A DNA stretch of 7,000 bases, from assembly GCA_000980735.1 (NCBI GenBank), contig LBFQ01000032.1, positions 9,066-16,065 of the forward strand, read 5' to 3'. This document shows positions 1-6,963 of this stretch, in pieces. Numbering within the stretch: position 1 is the first letter of the stretch; each line of letters begins with the position of its first letter. Under the pieces are notes generated by a model, which searched no databases, was not told the origin of the DNA, and saw nothing but the letters and a program-made list of their open reading frames with translations. The position numbers were made by a program, and so were the translations under genes. The stretch is from Candidatus Caldipriscus sp. T1.2. GTDB taxonomy: Bacteria > Hydrothermota > Hydrothermia > LBFQ01.

Positions 1-382
1 CCCCTTCTATATTCTCCTCTATAACATCAATTTCTTCAAGCCTAACATCGTTGTTGTATAGTCTCAATCTTTCCGATCTTATTACCCTGTTTATAACGGA
101 CCTTGTGGTAAAATTTACAGGGGAAGAAAAGTAAATATGTATATTTGGCGGTTTAAAGGTTATAAAATTTTCCCCTTTCTCCCTTATCTTACCGAAGATC
201 TTTGAAAATGTGAAGAGCTTGAACTTCCTGTTTGAATATGCAAATCCGAAATTGTGGAGAAAATCCGCCAAAATGGTATCCATATTCCGGTAAATGAAAC
301 CTTGCAAAACATTGTTATAATACTTCGGCAGAATTAGATCCCCATCAAAGCCAAAGGTTAGCTTTAACTTATAGGTCTTCAA
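1..382 (-). CDS. cas6: Cas6 family CRISPR endoribonuclease, N-terminal half (runs off left edge)
   Basis: Cas6 cuts CRISPR precursor RNA inside the repeat to make crRNA guides for type I and III systems. I found this frame by translating the reverse complement. It opens with TTG at 382-380 and stays open for 127 codons to the window edge, about half of a usual 230-260 residue Cas6. The beginning reads like Cas6: a beta strand (YKLKLTFGF), then LP..YNN.LQGFIY (residues 18-31), then FLHNFGF (41-47), then RKFKLFTFSKIFGK (52-65). Y31, H43 and K53 are spaced much like the Tyr/His/Lys catalytic triad known from Pyrococcus Cas6; this is inference from motif spacing. The TTG overlaps the preceding lipoprotein stop codon (TTGA), and an AAGGGA about 8 bases upstream may act as a ribosome site. 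No repeats, spacers or other cas genes are visible. The C-terminal glycine-rich loop lies outside the window. Confidence 0.85.
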   Translation of the reverse strand, partial: MKTYKLKLTFGFDGDLILPKYYNNVLQGFIYRNMDTILADFLHNFGFAYSNRKFKLFTFSKIFGKIREKGENFITFKPPNIHIYFSSPVNFTTRSVINRVIRSERLRLYNNDVRLEEIDVIEENIEG

Positions 383-843
383 AGGGAAAATTCCCTTGAA
401 AGATTAATAGGGTAAGAGAATGACCTTTTACCTAAAATCGGCACTTCATAATCCACATAACCCTTTCCCTCAAAGGATACGTTTGCCCTCCTTTTTAGGA
501 TAATATCCCTTACCGCATTAACCGCAGAACCCAAGGAGGAAAATTCCACCCTAACATCTATCGGAACGTCCGCACTTCCTCTCGCCCTTATTGTCTTCTT
601 GTAAGAATTTGAAACATCCGCAATTTTATACCCATCAAGCTTTATGGTTCCCGTTATCCTGTCAAGGACCGCGTCTATCTCGTTTGGATTTTGGACGTTT
701 AAGAGTATTCCCAAGTCAAATCCACTAAAATCAACACCCTTTAATGATGCGCTTTTTAGTGAGAATTTGCAATTTGCCAAGCTAACCCTTTGCTGAATCA
801 AAGAGCAGGATAAAAGCGGTAAAAGAAGAATTAGCCTTTTCAT
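379..843 (-). CDS. LEA type 2 (LEA14/WHy-like) family lipoprotein
   Basis: A 154-residue protein with a short signal peptide (KR, then LILLLPLLS) and a possible lipobox LLSC placing the acylated cysteine at residue 13, so it is probably a lipoprotein of the inner or outer membrane. Residues about 27-150 resemble the LEA type 2 / WHy beta-sandwich: a repeated FSLKSASLKGVDFSGFDLGI strand pattern, the NPN motif at 52-54 and LDRITGTIKLDG at 60-71. Bacterial members are usually exported single-domain proteins of unknown exact function, linked to stress or envelope roles. The ATG overlaps the glmS stop codon (ATGA) and its own stop overlaps the cas6 TTG, so it is translationally coupled on both sides. 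The leucine at position -2 of the lipobox is not ideal, so lipidation is less certain than export. Confidence 0.85.
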   Translation of the reverse strand: MKRLILLLPLLSCSLIQQRVSLANCKFSLKSASLKGVDFSGFDLGILLNVQNPNEIDAVLDRITGTIKLDGYKIADVSNSYKKTIRARGSADVPIDVRVEFSSLGSAVNAVRDIILKRRANVSFEGKGYVDYEVPILGKRSFSYPINLSREFSL

Positions 844-1742
844 TTCACGGTTACGGATTTTGCCAAGTTACGCGGTTTATCTGGATCACAGCCCCTCAAA
901 ACCGCGGTATGATATGCCAAAAGCTGTAGGGGAACTATGGCAAGGATCGGTGTTAAAAACTCCTCAACCTGTGGTATGTATATCGTGAAATCGGAAAGCT
1001 CCTTCATAAGATTGTCTCCTTCTGTTATTACGCTTATCACCTTCCCTTTCCTCGCCTTAACCTCGTAGGTTGAGCTTAAGGTAAGTTCATAAACGGAGGT
1101 CTTGGGGTTTATTATTATTACGAACAGCCTTTCATCAACAAGGGCTAAAGGTCCATGTTTCATCTCCCCCGCCGCGTACCCTATAGCGTGTATATAGCTT
1201 ACCTCCTTGAGTTTCAAGGCTCCTTCTAGGGCGGTGGGATAGTTTAATCCCCTTCCCAAGAACATAACGTTCTCCGATTTATAAATCTTTTCCGCTATGT
1301 GCGCTATATGGGCATCTATAGCCAAAACCCTCTCAATCTTTTCCGGAAGCTCATGCATAGATTTTATCATCCTCTCAACCTCATCCCCCGAAAGGTAACC
1401 CCTCGTATATCCAAGCTCCAAAGCCAAAAGGGTTAAGACCTGAACCTGTCCTATGTACGCCTTCGTTGATGCTACGCCTATCTCAAGCCCCGCGTTTATG
1501 TAAATGGTATAATCGCTCTCCCTCGCTATGGTACTTTCCGGCCTATTAACTATCCCAAGAACCTCAAATCCGTATTTCTTCGCATGCCTCAATCCCTCTA
1601 TGGTGTCCGCGGTTTCCCCCGATTGGCTTATCGCTATAACCAAGGTTTTGGAATCTACCGCGAGCCTCCTTAGGGAAAATTCGGAAGAGTAATCCACCTC
1701 AACGGGAATGCCCGCAAAGGTCTCTATCAAATATTTCCCCAC
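840..1742 (-). CDS. glmS: Glutamine-fructose-6-phosphate aminotransferase, isomerase (SIS) part, separated by a frameshift
   Basis: The C-terminal part of GlmS, which isomerises fructose-6-phosphate and adds ammonia to give glucosamine-6-phosphate, the entry to UDP-GlcNAc, peptidoglycan and lipid A. It holds most of the two SIS domains. SQSGETADT (residues 39-47 here) binds the sugar phosphate. ALEGALKLKE (171-180) carries the equivalents of E. coli E481, K485 and E488, KHGPLAL (195-201) that of H504, and the terminal LAKSVTVK that of K603. The GTG at 1742 is only the first start codon in this frame and is unlikely to be used: upstream the frame still reads NRIIIEAAGTSYHAGLV, the beginning of the first SIS domain. 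The true product is the continuation of the 1781-2671 frame after a one-base shift. The usual HAEA/HAEG stretch reads HAIG here. The stop overlaps the next gene's ATG. Confidence 0.93.
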   Translation of the reverse strand: MGKYLIETFAGIPVEVDYSSEFSLRRLAVDSKTLVIAISQSGETADTIEGLRHAKKYGFEVLGIVNRPESTIARESDYTIYINAGLEIGVASTKAYIGQVQVLTLLALELGYTRGYLSGDEVERMIKSMHELPEKIERVLAIDAHIAHIAEKIYKSENVMFLGRGLNYPTALEGALKLKEVSYIHAIGYAAGEMKHGPLALVDERLFVIIINPKTSVYELTLSSTYEVKARKGKVISVITEGDNLMKELSDFTIYIPQVEEFLTPILAIVPLQLLAYHTAVLRGCDPDKPRNLAKSVTVK

Positions 1743-1780
1743 AAGACCAGCATGGTAGGATGTTCCCGCCGCCTCTATTA

Positions 1781-1838
1781 TTATCCTGTTTTTTCCGACA
1801 AAACCTTCCTCAAGTTCGAGTCTTTCAGGAGGGTGGGC
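1781..1838 (-). other. Frameshift zone inside glmS (A6 run at 1789-1794)
   Basis: The upstream frame stops at 1781 and the downstream frame has a stop at 1841-1839, so the shift must lie between them. One base is missing. The best place is the A6 run at 1789-1794: with seven A the protein reads VLSEKNRIIIEAAGTSY, a natural helix-to-strand entry into the SIS domain. A lost base near 1817 would also work. No damage is seen in either half, which favours a sequencing error or recent mutation. Confidence 0.85.
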
Positions 1839-2671
1839 TTACCGTTCTTGGTGTAAATGTCCAAGTTCTTCTTTATAACCTTGGGCTGTTCGTATATTTC
1901 TTTAAGCATAAAGTGGGGGTAAGGTCCCTTTTCCGCCTCCTCATCCCCGTAATTTAGGAAAACCGACCTTTTATCCAACCTTATCCCATCAAAGTTATAA
2001 AACTCAACGGAATTCCTCCTAACCAAGGCTATCTCCTCGTTATCCATAAAAATCGCCTCTTTTGTATGCTGTAAAAATGCAACCTGGTCGGAGGCTAAGA
2101 AGTTTTCCCCCTTTCCCAAACCTACGATAAGGGGACTATCCTTCCTAACTCCTATTATCAGATCCTCATCCTCGTTGAATAGAATCGCGAGGGCGAAAGA
2201 ACCTTCAAGCATCCTCACGCTCCTTAAAACGGCCTCAAAGGGATCCCCCGTAATTTCAAAGTTGTACTCTAAAAGGTGGGATATAGCTTCGGTGTCCGTC
2301 TCCGATAAAAATTTATAACCGTTTTCCTCAAGGAAACGTTTCAAATTTGAGTAGTTATCTATTATACCGTTATGAACAACCGCAAATTTTCCTTTTTGGG
2401 AAATGTGGGGATGTGCGTTTATGTCGCAAACCCCACCGTGGGTAGCCCAGCGGGTATGCGCTATCCCTATGTTCGCCTTAGGTATTGGATCCTCTTTTAG
2501 GAGTATTTCAAGCTCGTGTATCTTTCCCGCCTTTTTCCTGATATAAAACTTACCATCCTTCAAAACCACCAAACCCGCCGAATCGTATCCCCTATATTCC
2601 ACTTTGTGCAATCCAACCGTAAGAACGGATTCCGCATCCTTATAACCCGTATATCCCACTATCCCACACAT
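1781..2671 (-). CDS. glmS: Glutamine-fructose-6-phosphate aminotransferase, glutaminase part, ends early at a frameshift
   Basis: The N-terminal class II glutamine amidotransferase domain of GlmS, which releases ammonia from glutamine for the synthase domain. After removal of Met1, Cys2 becomes the catalytic N-terminal nucleophile (MCGIVGY). EYRGYDSAG (25-33), AHTRWATHGG (71-80), VVHNGIIDN (98-106) and SETDTEA (123-129) are the expected glutamine-site motifs. The linker contains HFMLKEIYEQP (253-263), which is normal for GlmS. The frame stops at 1781, just as the SIS domain should begin. Restoring one base gives a 610-residue protein, against 609 in E. coli. The ATG follows the lpxH stop by 12 bases, with AAAGGCG just before it. 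Together with 840-1742 this should be read as one gene, 840-2671. Confidence 0.95.
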   Translation of the reverse strand: MCGIVGYTGYKDAESVLTVGLHKVEYRGYDSAGLVVLKDGKFYIRKKAGKIHELEILLKEDPIPKANIGIAHTRWATHGGVCDINAHPHISQKGKFAVVHNGIIDNYSNLKRFLEENGYKFLSETDTEAISHLLEYNFEITGDPFEAVLRSVRMLEGSFALAILFNEDEDLIIGVRKDSPLIVGLGKGENFLASDQVAFLQHTKEAIFMDNEEIALVRRNSVEFYNFDGIRLDKRSVFLNYGDEEAEKGPYPHFMLKEIYEQPKVIKKNLDIYTKNGKPTLLKDSNLRKVLSEKTG

Positions 2672-2683
2672 ATCGCCTTTATT

Positions 2684-3385
2684 CTAAAGCTGAAGCTCCT
2701 CCAAGATTTTACCCTCACGGTTCTTTATGGTAAACTTTCCGTCTTGGATCATAAGGTAGGTGAAGTTCTCCAACCAATCCCCCACGCATACAAAAATCTT
2801 TCCCCCGAAATTTCTAATTATGGGCTTATGGAGATGTCCAGAAACCACAACATCGTAATCCAACCCTAAAACCACCCTCTCTATCTTCCCTATATCAACT
2901 TCCTCCTGCCTCTTCCTACTTTCGTAAGATAAAAGTTTAGCCAACTTTAAAGCCTTCTCAACGGGTAAAAGCTTAAAAAGGGATATGGAAATGGGGTTAT
3001 GGAAAACCCTCCTTATTATCCCCGAAAACTTACCGCCAAAGAAATAATCCCCATGCGTAAAAAATATTCTTTTGCCCCAAAGGGACCTCTCAAAACCCAA
3101 CCTATAAACCGAAACGCCAAAATTTTCCCAAAATTTCCCCACCCAAGCGTCATGGTTCCCGGAAAGGAAATGAACCCTCTTTTCCTCCGCTATCCTTAAG
3201 ATCTCCGCGGTTAGCTTTATTGCGTAAGATGGAATAAAACCATCATACTCAAACCAAAAGTCGTATATATCCCCCAAAAGTACAAGCTCATCGTAATCTT
3301 CCCCCCTTAAAACCTCAACAAGATCCCTCTCCCTATCCTGCGTGTTTATAAACAAATGCGCATCCGAGACGCATAATATCCTCAT
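2684..3385 (-). CDS. lpxH: UDP-2,3-diacylglucosamine diphosphatase (LpxH-type metallophosphoesterase)
   Basis: LpxH hydrolyses UDP-2,3-diacylglucosamine to lipid X and UMP at the inner membrane, the fourth step of lipid A synthesis. At 233 residues the protein is close to the 240 of E. coli. The di-metal calcineurin-like motifs are all present and in LpxH spacing: SDAHL with D8 and H10, LGDIYDFW with D39, GNHD with N77 and H78, THGD with H111, and SGHLHKP with H184 and H186, followed by VGDWLENFTY (201-210). GDxxDxW and GDW are typical of LpxH rather than of generic phosphoesterases. The ATG overlaps the stop codon of the membrane protein before it (ATGA), with AAAAAAGG a few bases upstream. 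It leads directly into glmS, which supplies the amino sugar used by the same pathway. It is good evidence for an outer membrane with lipid A. A related pyrophosphatase with another substrate cannot be excluded. Confidence 0.9.
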   Translation of the reverse strand: MRILCVSDAHLFINTQDRERDLVEVLRGEDYDELVLLGDIYDFWFEYDGFIPSYAIKLTAEILRIAEEKRVHFLSGNHDAWVGKFWENFGVSVYRLGFERSLWGKRIFFTHGDYFFGGKFSGIIRRVFHNPISISLFKLLPVEKALKLAKLLSYESRKRQEEVDIGKIERVVLGLDYDVVVSGHLHKPIIRNFGGKIFVCVGDWLENFTYLMIQDGKFTIKNREGKILEELQL

Positions 3386-3750
3386 CCATATACCTTTTTT
3401 ATGGTATGTGCTCCGGAAAGCATTCCTATAAGCATAATCAAGGGAACAAATAAGAAGTTCCCGTTTAGCCTATAAACCCAAAGGGCGCCCGCAGTGTATA
3501 TGGACAGGTACATAAAGGCATTCAAAATTGCCATATAAAGGTCAAAGTTGATCCTTTGGGAGAGGGGTTTTCTCAATTTTTCCGCAAAATATTTATTAAC
3601 CTTCTCCAAAACCCAATCCCCGAAAATTAAACCGGATATTGGGATGAGAACGAGCCAGGTGCAAACTTCCCCAAATTTTAGGTTGGATGCAAGCCAAACC
3701 ACAAAAATCGCAAATATCCCATAAAGAAACGCGAAAATCAAAACCATCAA
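3382..3750 (-). CDS. Small four-helix integral membrane protein, function unknown
   Basis: I do not recognise a family. The 122-residue product has four hydrophobic stretches at about 2-22, 28-46, 70-93 and 98-114, joined by a basic, amphipathic loop (47-69, rich in K and R) that should be cytoplasmic, which would put both ends outside the cytoplasm or be balanced by the basic C-terminal tail (HTIKKVYG). There is no signal peptidase site. The start may be TTG at 3750, one base after the previous stop, or the ATG at 3747 directly behind it; the protein differs by one residue. The stop overlaps the lpxH ATG, so its translation is coupled to a lipid A enzyme and a role in the inner membrane or envelope is plausible, but this is inference from position only. 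Confidence 0.75.
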   Translation of the reverse strand: MMVLIFAFLYGIFAIFVVWLASNLKFGEVCTWLVLIPISGLIFGDWVLEKVNKYFAEKLRKPLSQRINFDLYMAILNAFMYLSIYTAGALWVYRLNGNFLFVPLIMLIGMLSGAHTIKKVYG

Positions 3751-3751
3751 A

Positions 3752-4117
3752 CTAATCCATCCAGATCAGGATTATTCCGCAGGAAGGGCAGGTGGGTAGG
3801 GTATCAACCTCGTAGGGGTTCATGGATGCGGGAAGATGGACAAAGCAGTTGGTACATATCCCATCAACCACCCTCGCTATCCCCCTTTTGTATTTCTTCC
3901 TTAATCTCTCGTAAGTTTGGAGCCATCTAGGGTTAACCTTCCTAAGCTTTTCCGCCACCTCCTCCCTCTTTTGTTTTAAAGCCTCTACCTTTTCCTCCGA
4001 TACTTTGAAACCGAAGGTTTGCAGATAGGTGGGGTCTATTATCTGGTCTATGAGAAGGTCAAGGTCCTGAAGAAGGTAAAGCTCCTCAAGGAACTTCTTA
4101 ACTTCTTCCTTATTCAT
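3752..4117 (-). CDS. C4-type zinc ribbon protein, short form (zf-RING_7 / COG1579-like)
   Basis: A 121-residue protein ending in a zinc ribbon: CTNC (C88, C91) and CPSC (C110, C113) separated by 18 residues, with the closing GIILIW that is typical of the zf-RING_7 family. Residues about 40-80 are charged and heptad-like (KVEALKQKREEVAEKLRKV), so they probably form part of a helical hairpin. Full-length relatives have about 240 residues with a long N-terminal coiled coil; this one keeps only about half of it. The family is thought to bind nucleic acid or proteins, but its function is not settled. The ATG lies inside the end of ptsN (8-base overlap), and the stop is 1-4 bases from the next start. 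Start choice is supported by the overlap; no strong ribosome site is seen. Confidence 0.85.
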   Translation of the reverse strand: MNKEEVKKFLEELYLLQDLDLLIDQIIDPTYLQTFGFKVSEEKVEALKQKREEVAEKLRKVNPRWLQTYERLRKKYKRGIARVVDGICTNCFVHLPASMNPYEVDTLPTCPSCGIILIWMD

Positions 4118-4565
4118 TTGCGAACTTCATTAGGTAATCTATGAGCTCTTTGGGCGAGGAAAAGTCCGTCCTTATGCTCTCTTCGTTTGCCAATCCCCTA
4201 GCAATTCTGGCGATGCTTCCCAAGGCGGTTAGGTATTGCATGCTCGGGTCCATAGGGGTTGCGACGAGCATAAAGAGGAGGTGTACGGGCTTTCCGTCAA
4301 GGGCATCAAAATCTACCCCTTCCTTTGATACGCCCACTATCAGCGTTATGTTGTCAACCACAACGCTCCTGCAGTGTGGGATCGCTATCCCCTTCCCTAT
4401 CCCCGTTGAGCCGAGCTTCTCCCTCTGCATAAGCGAGGAAAGTAGGAGCTCCTCCTTATCCTTCGGGAGATTAAGCAAAGATATCATCTCCCTTAGGACA
4501 CCTTCCTTATCCTTTGCCTTTAGGTCCAAGATAACCATATCTTCACGCAAAAGCTTCTCTATCAT
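4110..4565 (-). CDS. ptsN: PTS EIIA domain protein, PtsN/fructose type
   Basis: A 151-residue single-domain EIIA of the fructose/mannitol/nitrogen-regulation class. LGSTGIGKGIAIPHCRS (51-67) contains the phospho-acceptor H64, equal to H73 of E. coli PtsN. GVDFDALDGKPVHLLFMLVATP (83-104) is the second conserved block. In Proteobacteria PtsN receives phosphate from NPr and controls potassium transport and other regulators rather than sugar uptake. No EI, HPr, EIIB or EIIC gene is in the window, so a regulatory role is more likely than transport, though this is inference. The ATG sits within the last codons of queC (23-base overlap) behind the strongest ribosome site of the window. It could also be an EIIA acting with a distant sugar permease. 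Confidence 0.9.
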   Translation of the reverse strand: MIEKLLREDMVILDLKAKDKEGVLREMISLLNLPKDKEELLLSSLMQREKLGSTGIGKGIAIPHCRSVVVDNITLIVGVSKEGVDFDALDGKPVHLLFMLVATPMDPSMQYLTALGSIARIARGLANEESIRTDFSSPKELIDYLMKFANE

Positions 4566-5271
4566 ATTTTACCTCCTTCTTTTCAAGCCTTTCAATTAAA
4601 GGATCTTTTATCCCCAATTTCTCAAAGGATTCCCTCCTCTGGATACACGCGGGGCATTCCCCACAAGGTTTTTGATCCTTCGGGGAATAACAGGACCAGG
4701 TGTATTCAAAGGGAACCCCAAGCTTTAACCCTAATTCTATTATTTGATGCTTCTTTAGGTTTATAAGGGGGGTTAAAACCCTGATCCTAATAGATCTCTC
4801 AAAAGATAAAGAGGAACCCGAATTCAAAAGGGCCTCCAAAGCGGATGCCCACTCGGGCCTCGTATCCGGATAGTTGGGAACATCGCTTGCATGTACTCCA
4901 AAAACTACGTTTTCTATCTCAAGCTTTTCCATAACCGCCCCCGCTATCACCCCAAATATGGAATTCCTCATTGGAACGTAAGTTGAAATTATACCTTTCT
5001 CGGGATAAGGTCCCTTCGGAACTTCAAGGCTTTTATCTATTAAGCTTGAGCTTCCTATCTGCCTAAATAAATGCGAGAGGTCAAATACGATATGCTCCTT
5101 AACACCCGCCTTCCTCGCCAATATCTTCGCATATTCAACCTCTATTTCGTGCCTCTGAGCGTAAAGGAAAGTAATAGCATAAATTTCCTCAAATTTACCA
5201 ATGGACCACCATAGGGCCGTTGAGGAATCTATGCCTCCAGATAGGAGAACTAAGCATTTACCGTTATTCAA
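4543..5271 (-). CDS. queC: 7-cyano-7-deazaguanine synthase
   Basis: QueC uses ATP and ammonia to convert 7-carboxy-7-deazaguanine to preQ0, a step in making the queuosine tRNA modification. The 242-residue protein shows the PP-loop SGGIDSS (11-17), STYVPMRNS (96-104), the substrate motif NYPDTRPEW (133-141) and the four zinc cysteines C194, C203, C206 and C209 in SCYSPKDQKPCGECPAC. Length is normal (about 220-240). No other queuosine genes (queD, queE, queF) are in the window. The start is TTG at 5271; there is no other usable start ahead of the PP-loop and no ribosome site before it. It is the first protein gene after 16S rRNA, only about 70 bases behind the rRNA 3' end, and overlaps ptsN by 23 bases. 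Confidence 0.95.
   Translation of the reverse strand: MNNGKCLVLLSGGIDSSTALWWSIGKFEEIYAITFLYAQRHEIEVEYAKILARKAGVKEHIVFDLSHLFRQIGSSSLIDKSLEVPKGPYPEKGIISTYVPMRNSIFGVIAGAVMEKLEIENVVFGVHASDVPNYPDTRPEWASALEALLNSGSSLSFERSIRIRVLTPLINLKKHQIIELGLKLGVPFEYTWSCYSPKDQKPCGECPACIQRRESFEKLGIKDPLIERLEKKEVKYDREAFA
4571..4578 (-). promoter_or_regulatory. Strong ribosome binding site for ptsN
   Basis: AAGGAGGT lies 5 bases before the ptsN ATG and is a full match to the anti-Shine-Dalgarno end of the 16S in this same window (CACCTCCTTT). It is inside the queC coding region and fixes the ptsN start despite the 23-base overlap. Confidence 0.85.
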
Positions 5272-5278
5272 GGCGGGT

Positions 5279-5284
5279 ATTATA
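5279..5284 (-). promoter_or_regulatory. Possible -10 box for queC (TATAAT)
   Basis: A perfect TATAAT reads on the minus strand 7 bases before the queC TTG. Transcription from it would begin almost at the start codon, giving a leaderless message, which fits the missing ribosome site. At the right distance upstream there is no TTGACA-like box (CATCCT instead) and no TG extension, so the site is weak evidence; read-through from 16S is the alternative. Confidence 0.35.
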
Positions 5285-5294
5285 CGGTTGGAAT

Positions 5295-5302
5295 AAAAAA
5301 AA
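5295..5302 (-). terminator. T8 run directly after the pre-16S stem (possible termination signal)
   Basis: Eight T follow directly behind the 3' strand of the processing stem. A local terminator hairpin is absent, since the preceding 32 or so bases of the transcript contain no G. Either the long-range stem plus U-run slows polymerase, or the C-rich unpaired strand is a Rho entry site, or the run is simply an A/T element of a queC promoter. Confidence 0.3.
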
Positions 5303-5328
5303 GGATGGTAGTTGGGTGGGGGTGAGGG
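5303..5328 (-). repeat. Pre-16S processing stem, 3' strand
   Basis: On the RNA strand this reads CCCTCACCCCCACCC, then AA, then CTACCATCC. Both blocks are exact reverse complements of blocks upstream of the 16S gene (6901-6928): 15 bp plus 9 bp with a 2 x 4 internal loop. It begins about 15 bases after the mature 16S 3' end. Such stems are the usual RNase III substrate for releasing pre-16S. Confidence 0.85.
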
Positions 5329-5343
5329 TTTTAAGGTACTCTG

Positions 5344-6879
<1,536 letters not shown>

Positions 6880-6963
6880 TAATTCCCTTCCTCTCTCATC
6901 CCCTCACCCCCACCCTCTCCTACCATCCCAAGCACTCAATAATGCCTCATTTCCACCCCACCG
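6880..6963 (-). other. 16S rRNA 5' leader, cut off by the cloning site
   Basis: Only about 84 bases of leader remain. It carries the 5' strand of the processing stem, a purine-rich stretch next to the mature 5' end (GAGAGAGGAAGGG) and 34 bases beyond the stem. I see no convincing promoter, boxA or tRNA; the rRNA promoter probably lay outside the insert. Confidence 0.7.
6901..6928 (-). repeat. Pre-16S processing stem, 5' strand
   Basis: On the RNA strand this reads GGATGGTAG, then GAGA, then GGGTGGGGGTGAGGG, complementary to 5303-5328. It ends about 21 bases before the mature 16S 5' end. With its neighbouring G runs (6900-6929) it also has the layout of a possible G-quadruplex, which would compete with the stem. 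Confidence 0.85.

Noticed and set aside
1..400. CRISPR array near cas6
   Set aside because: No regularly spaced direct repeats are visible; the whole stretch is coding.
1788..1800. Programmed -1 ribosomal frameshift at the A6 run of glmS
   Set aside because: In the upstream frame the codons are GAA AAA ACA, which do not form the X XXY YYZ slippery heptamer, and GlmS is not known to use recoding.
1760..1957. Plus-strand open frame opposite glmS
   Set aside because: Shadow of a strongly conserved minus-strand gene; no ribosome site or recognisable protein.
2516..3199. Plus-strand open frames opposite glmS and lpxH (2516-2869 and 2999-3199)
   Set aside because: Antisense to conserved catalytic motifs and unlike any known protein.
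4141..4599. 152-codon plus-strand open frame opposite ptsN
   Set aside because: Long only because it mirrors ptsN codons; the minus-strand gene has the phospho-histidine motif and a strong ribosome site.
5295..5336. Classical intrinsic terminator right after 16S
   Set aside because: The bases before the T8 run have no G on the RNA strand, so no local hairpin can form; listed only as a possible signal.
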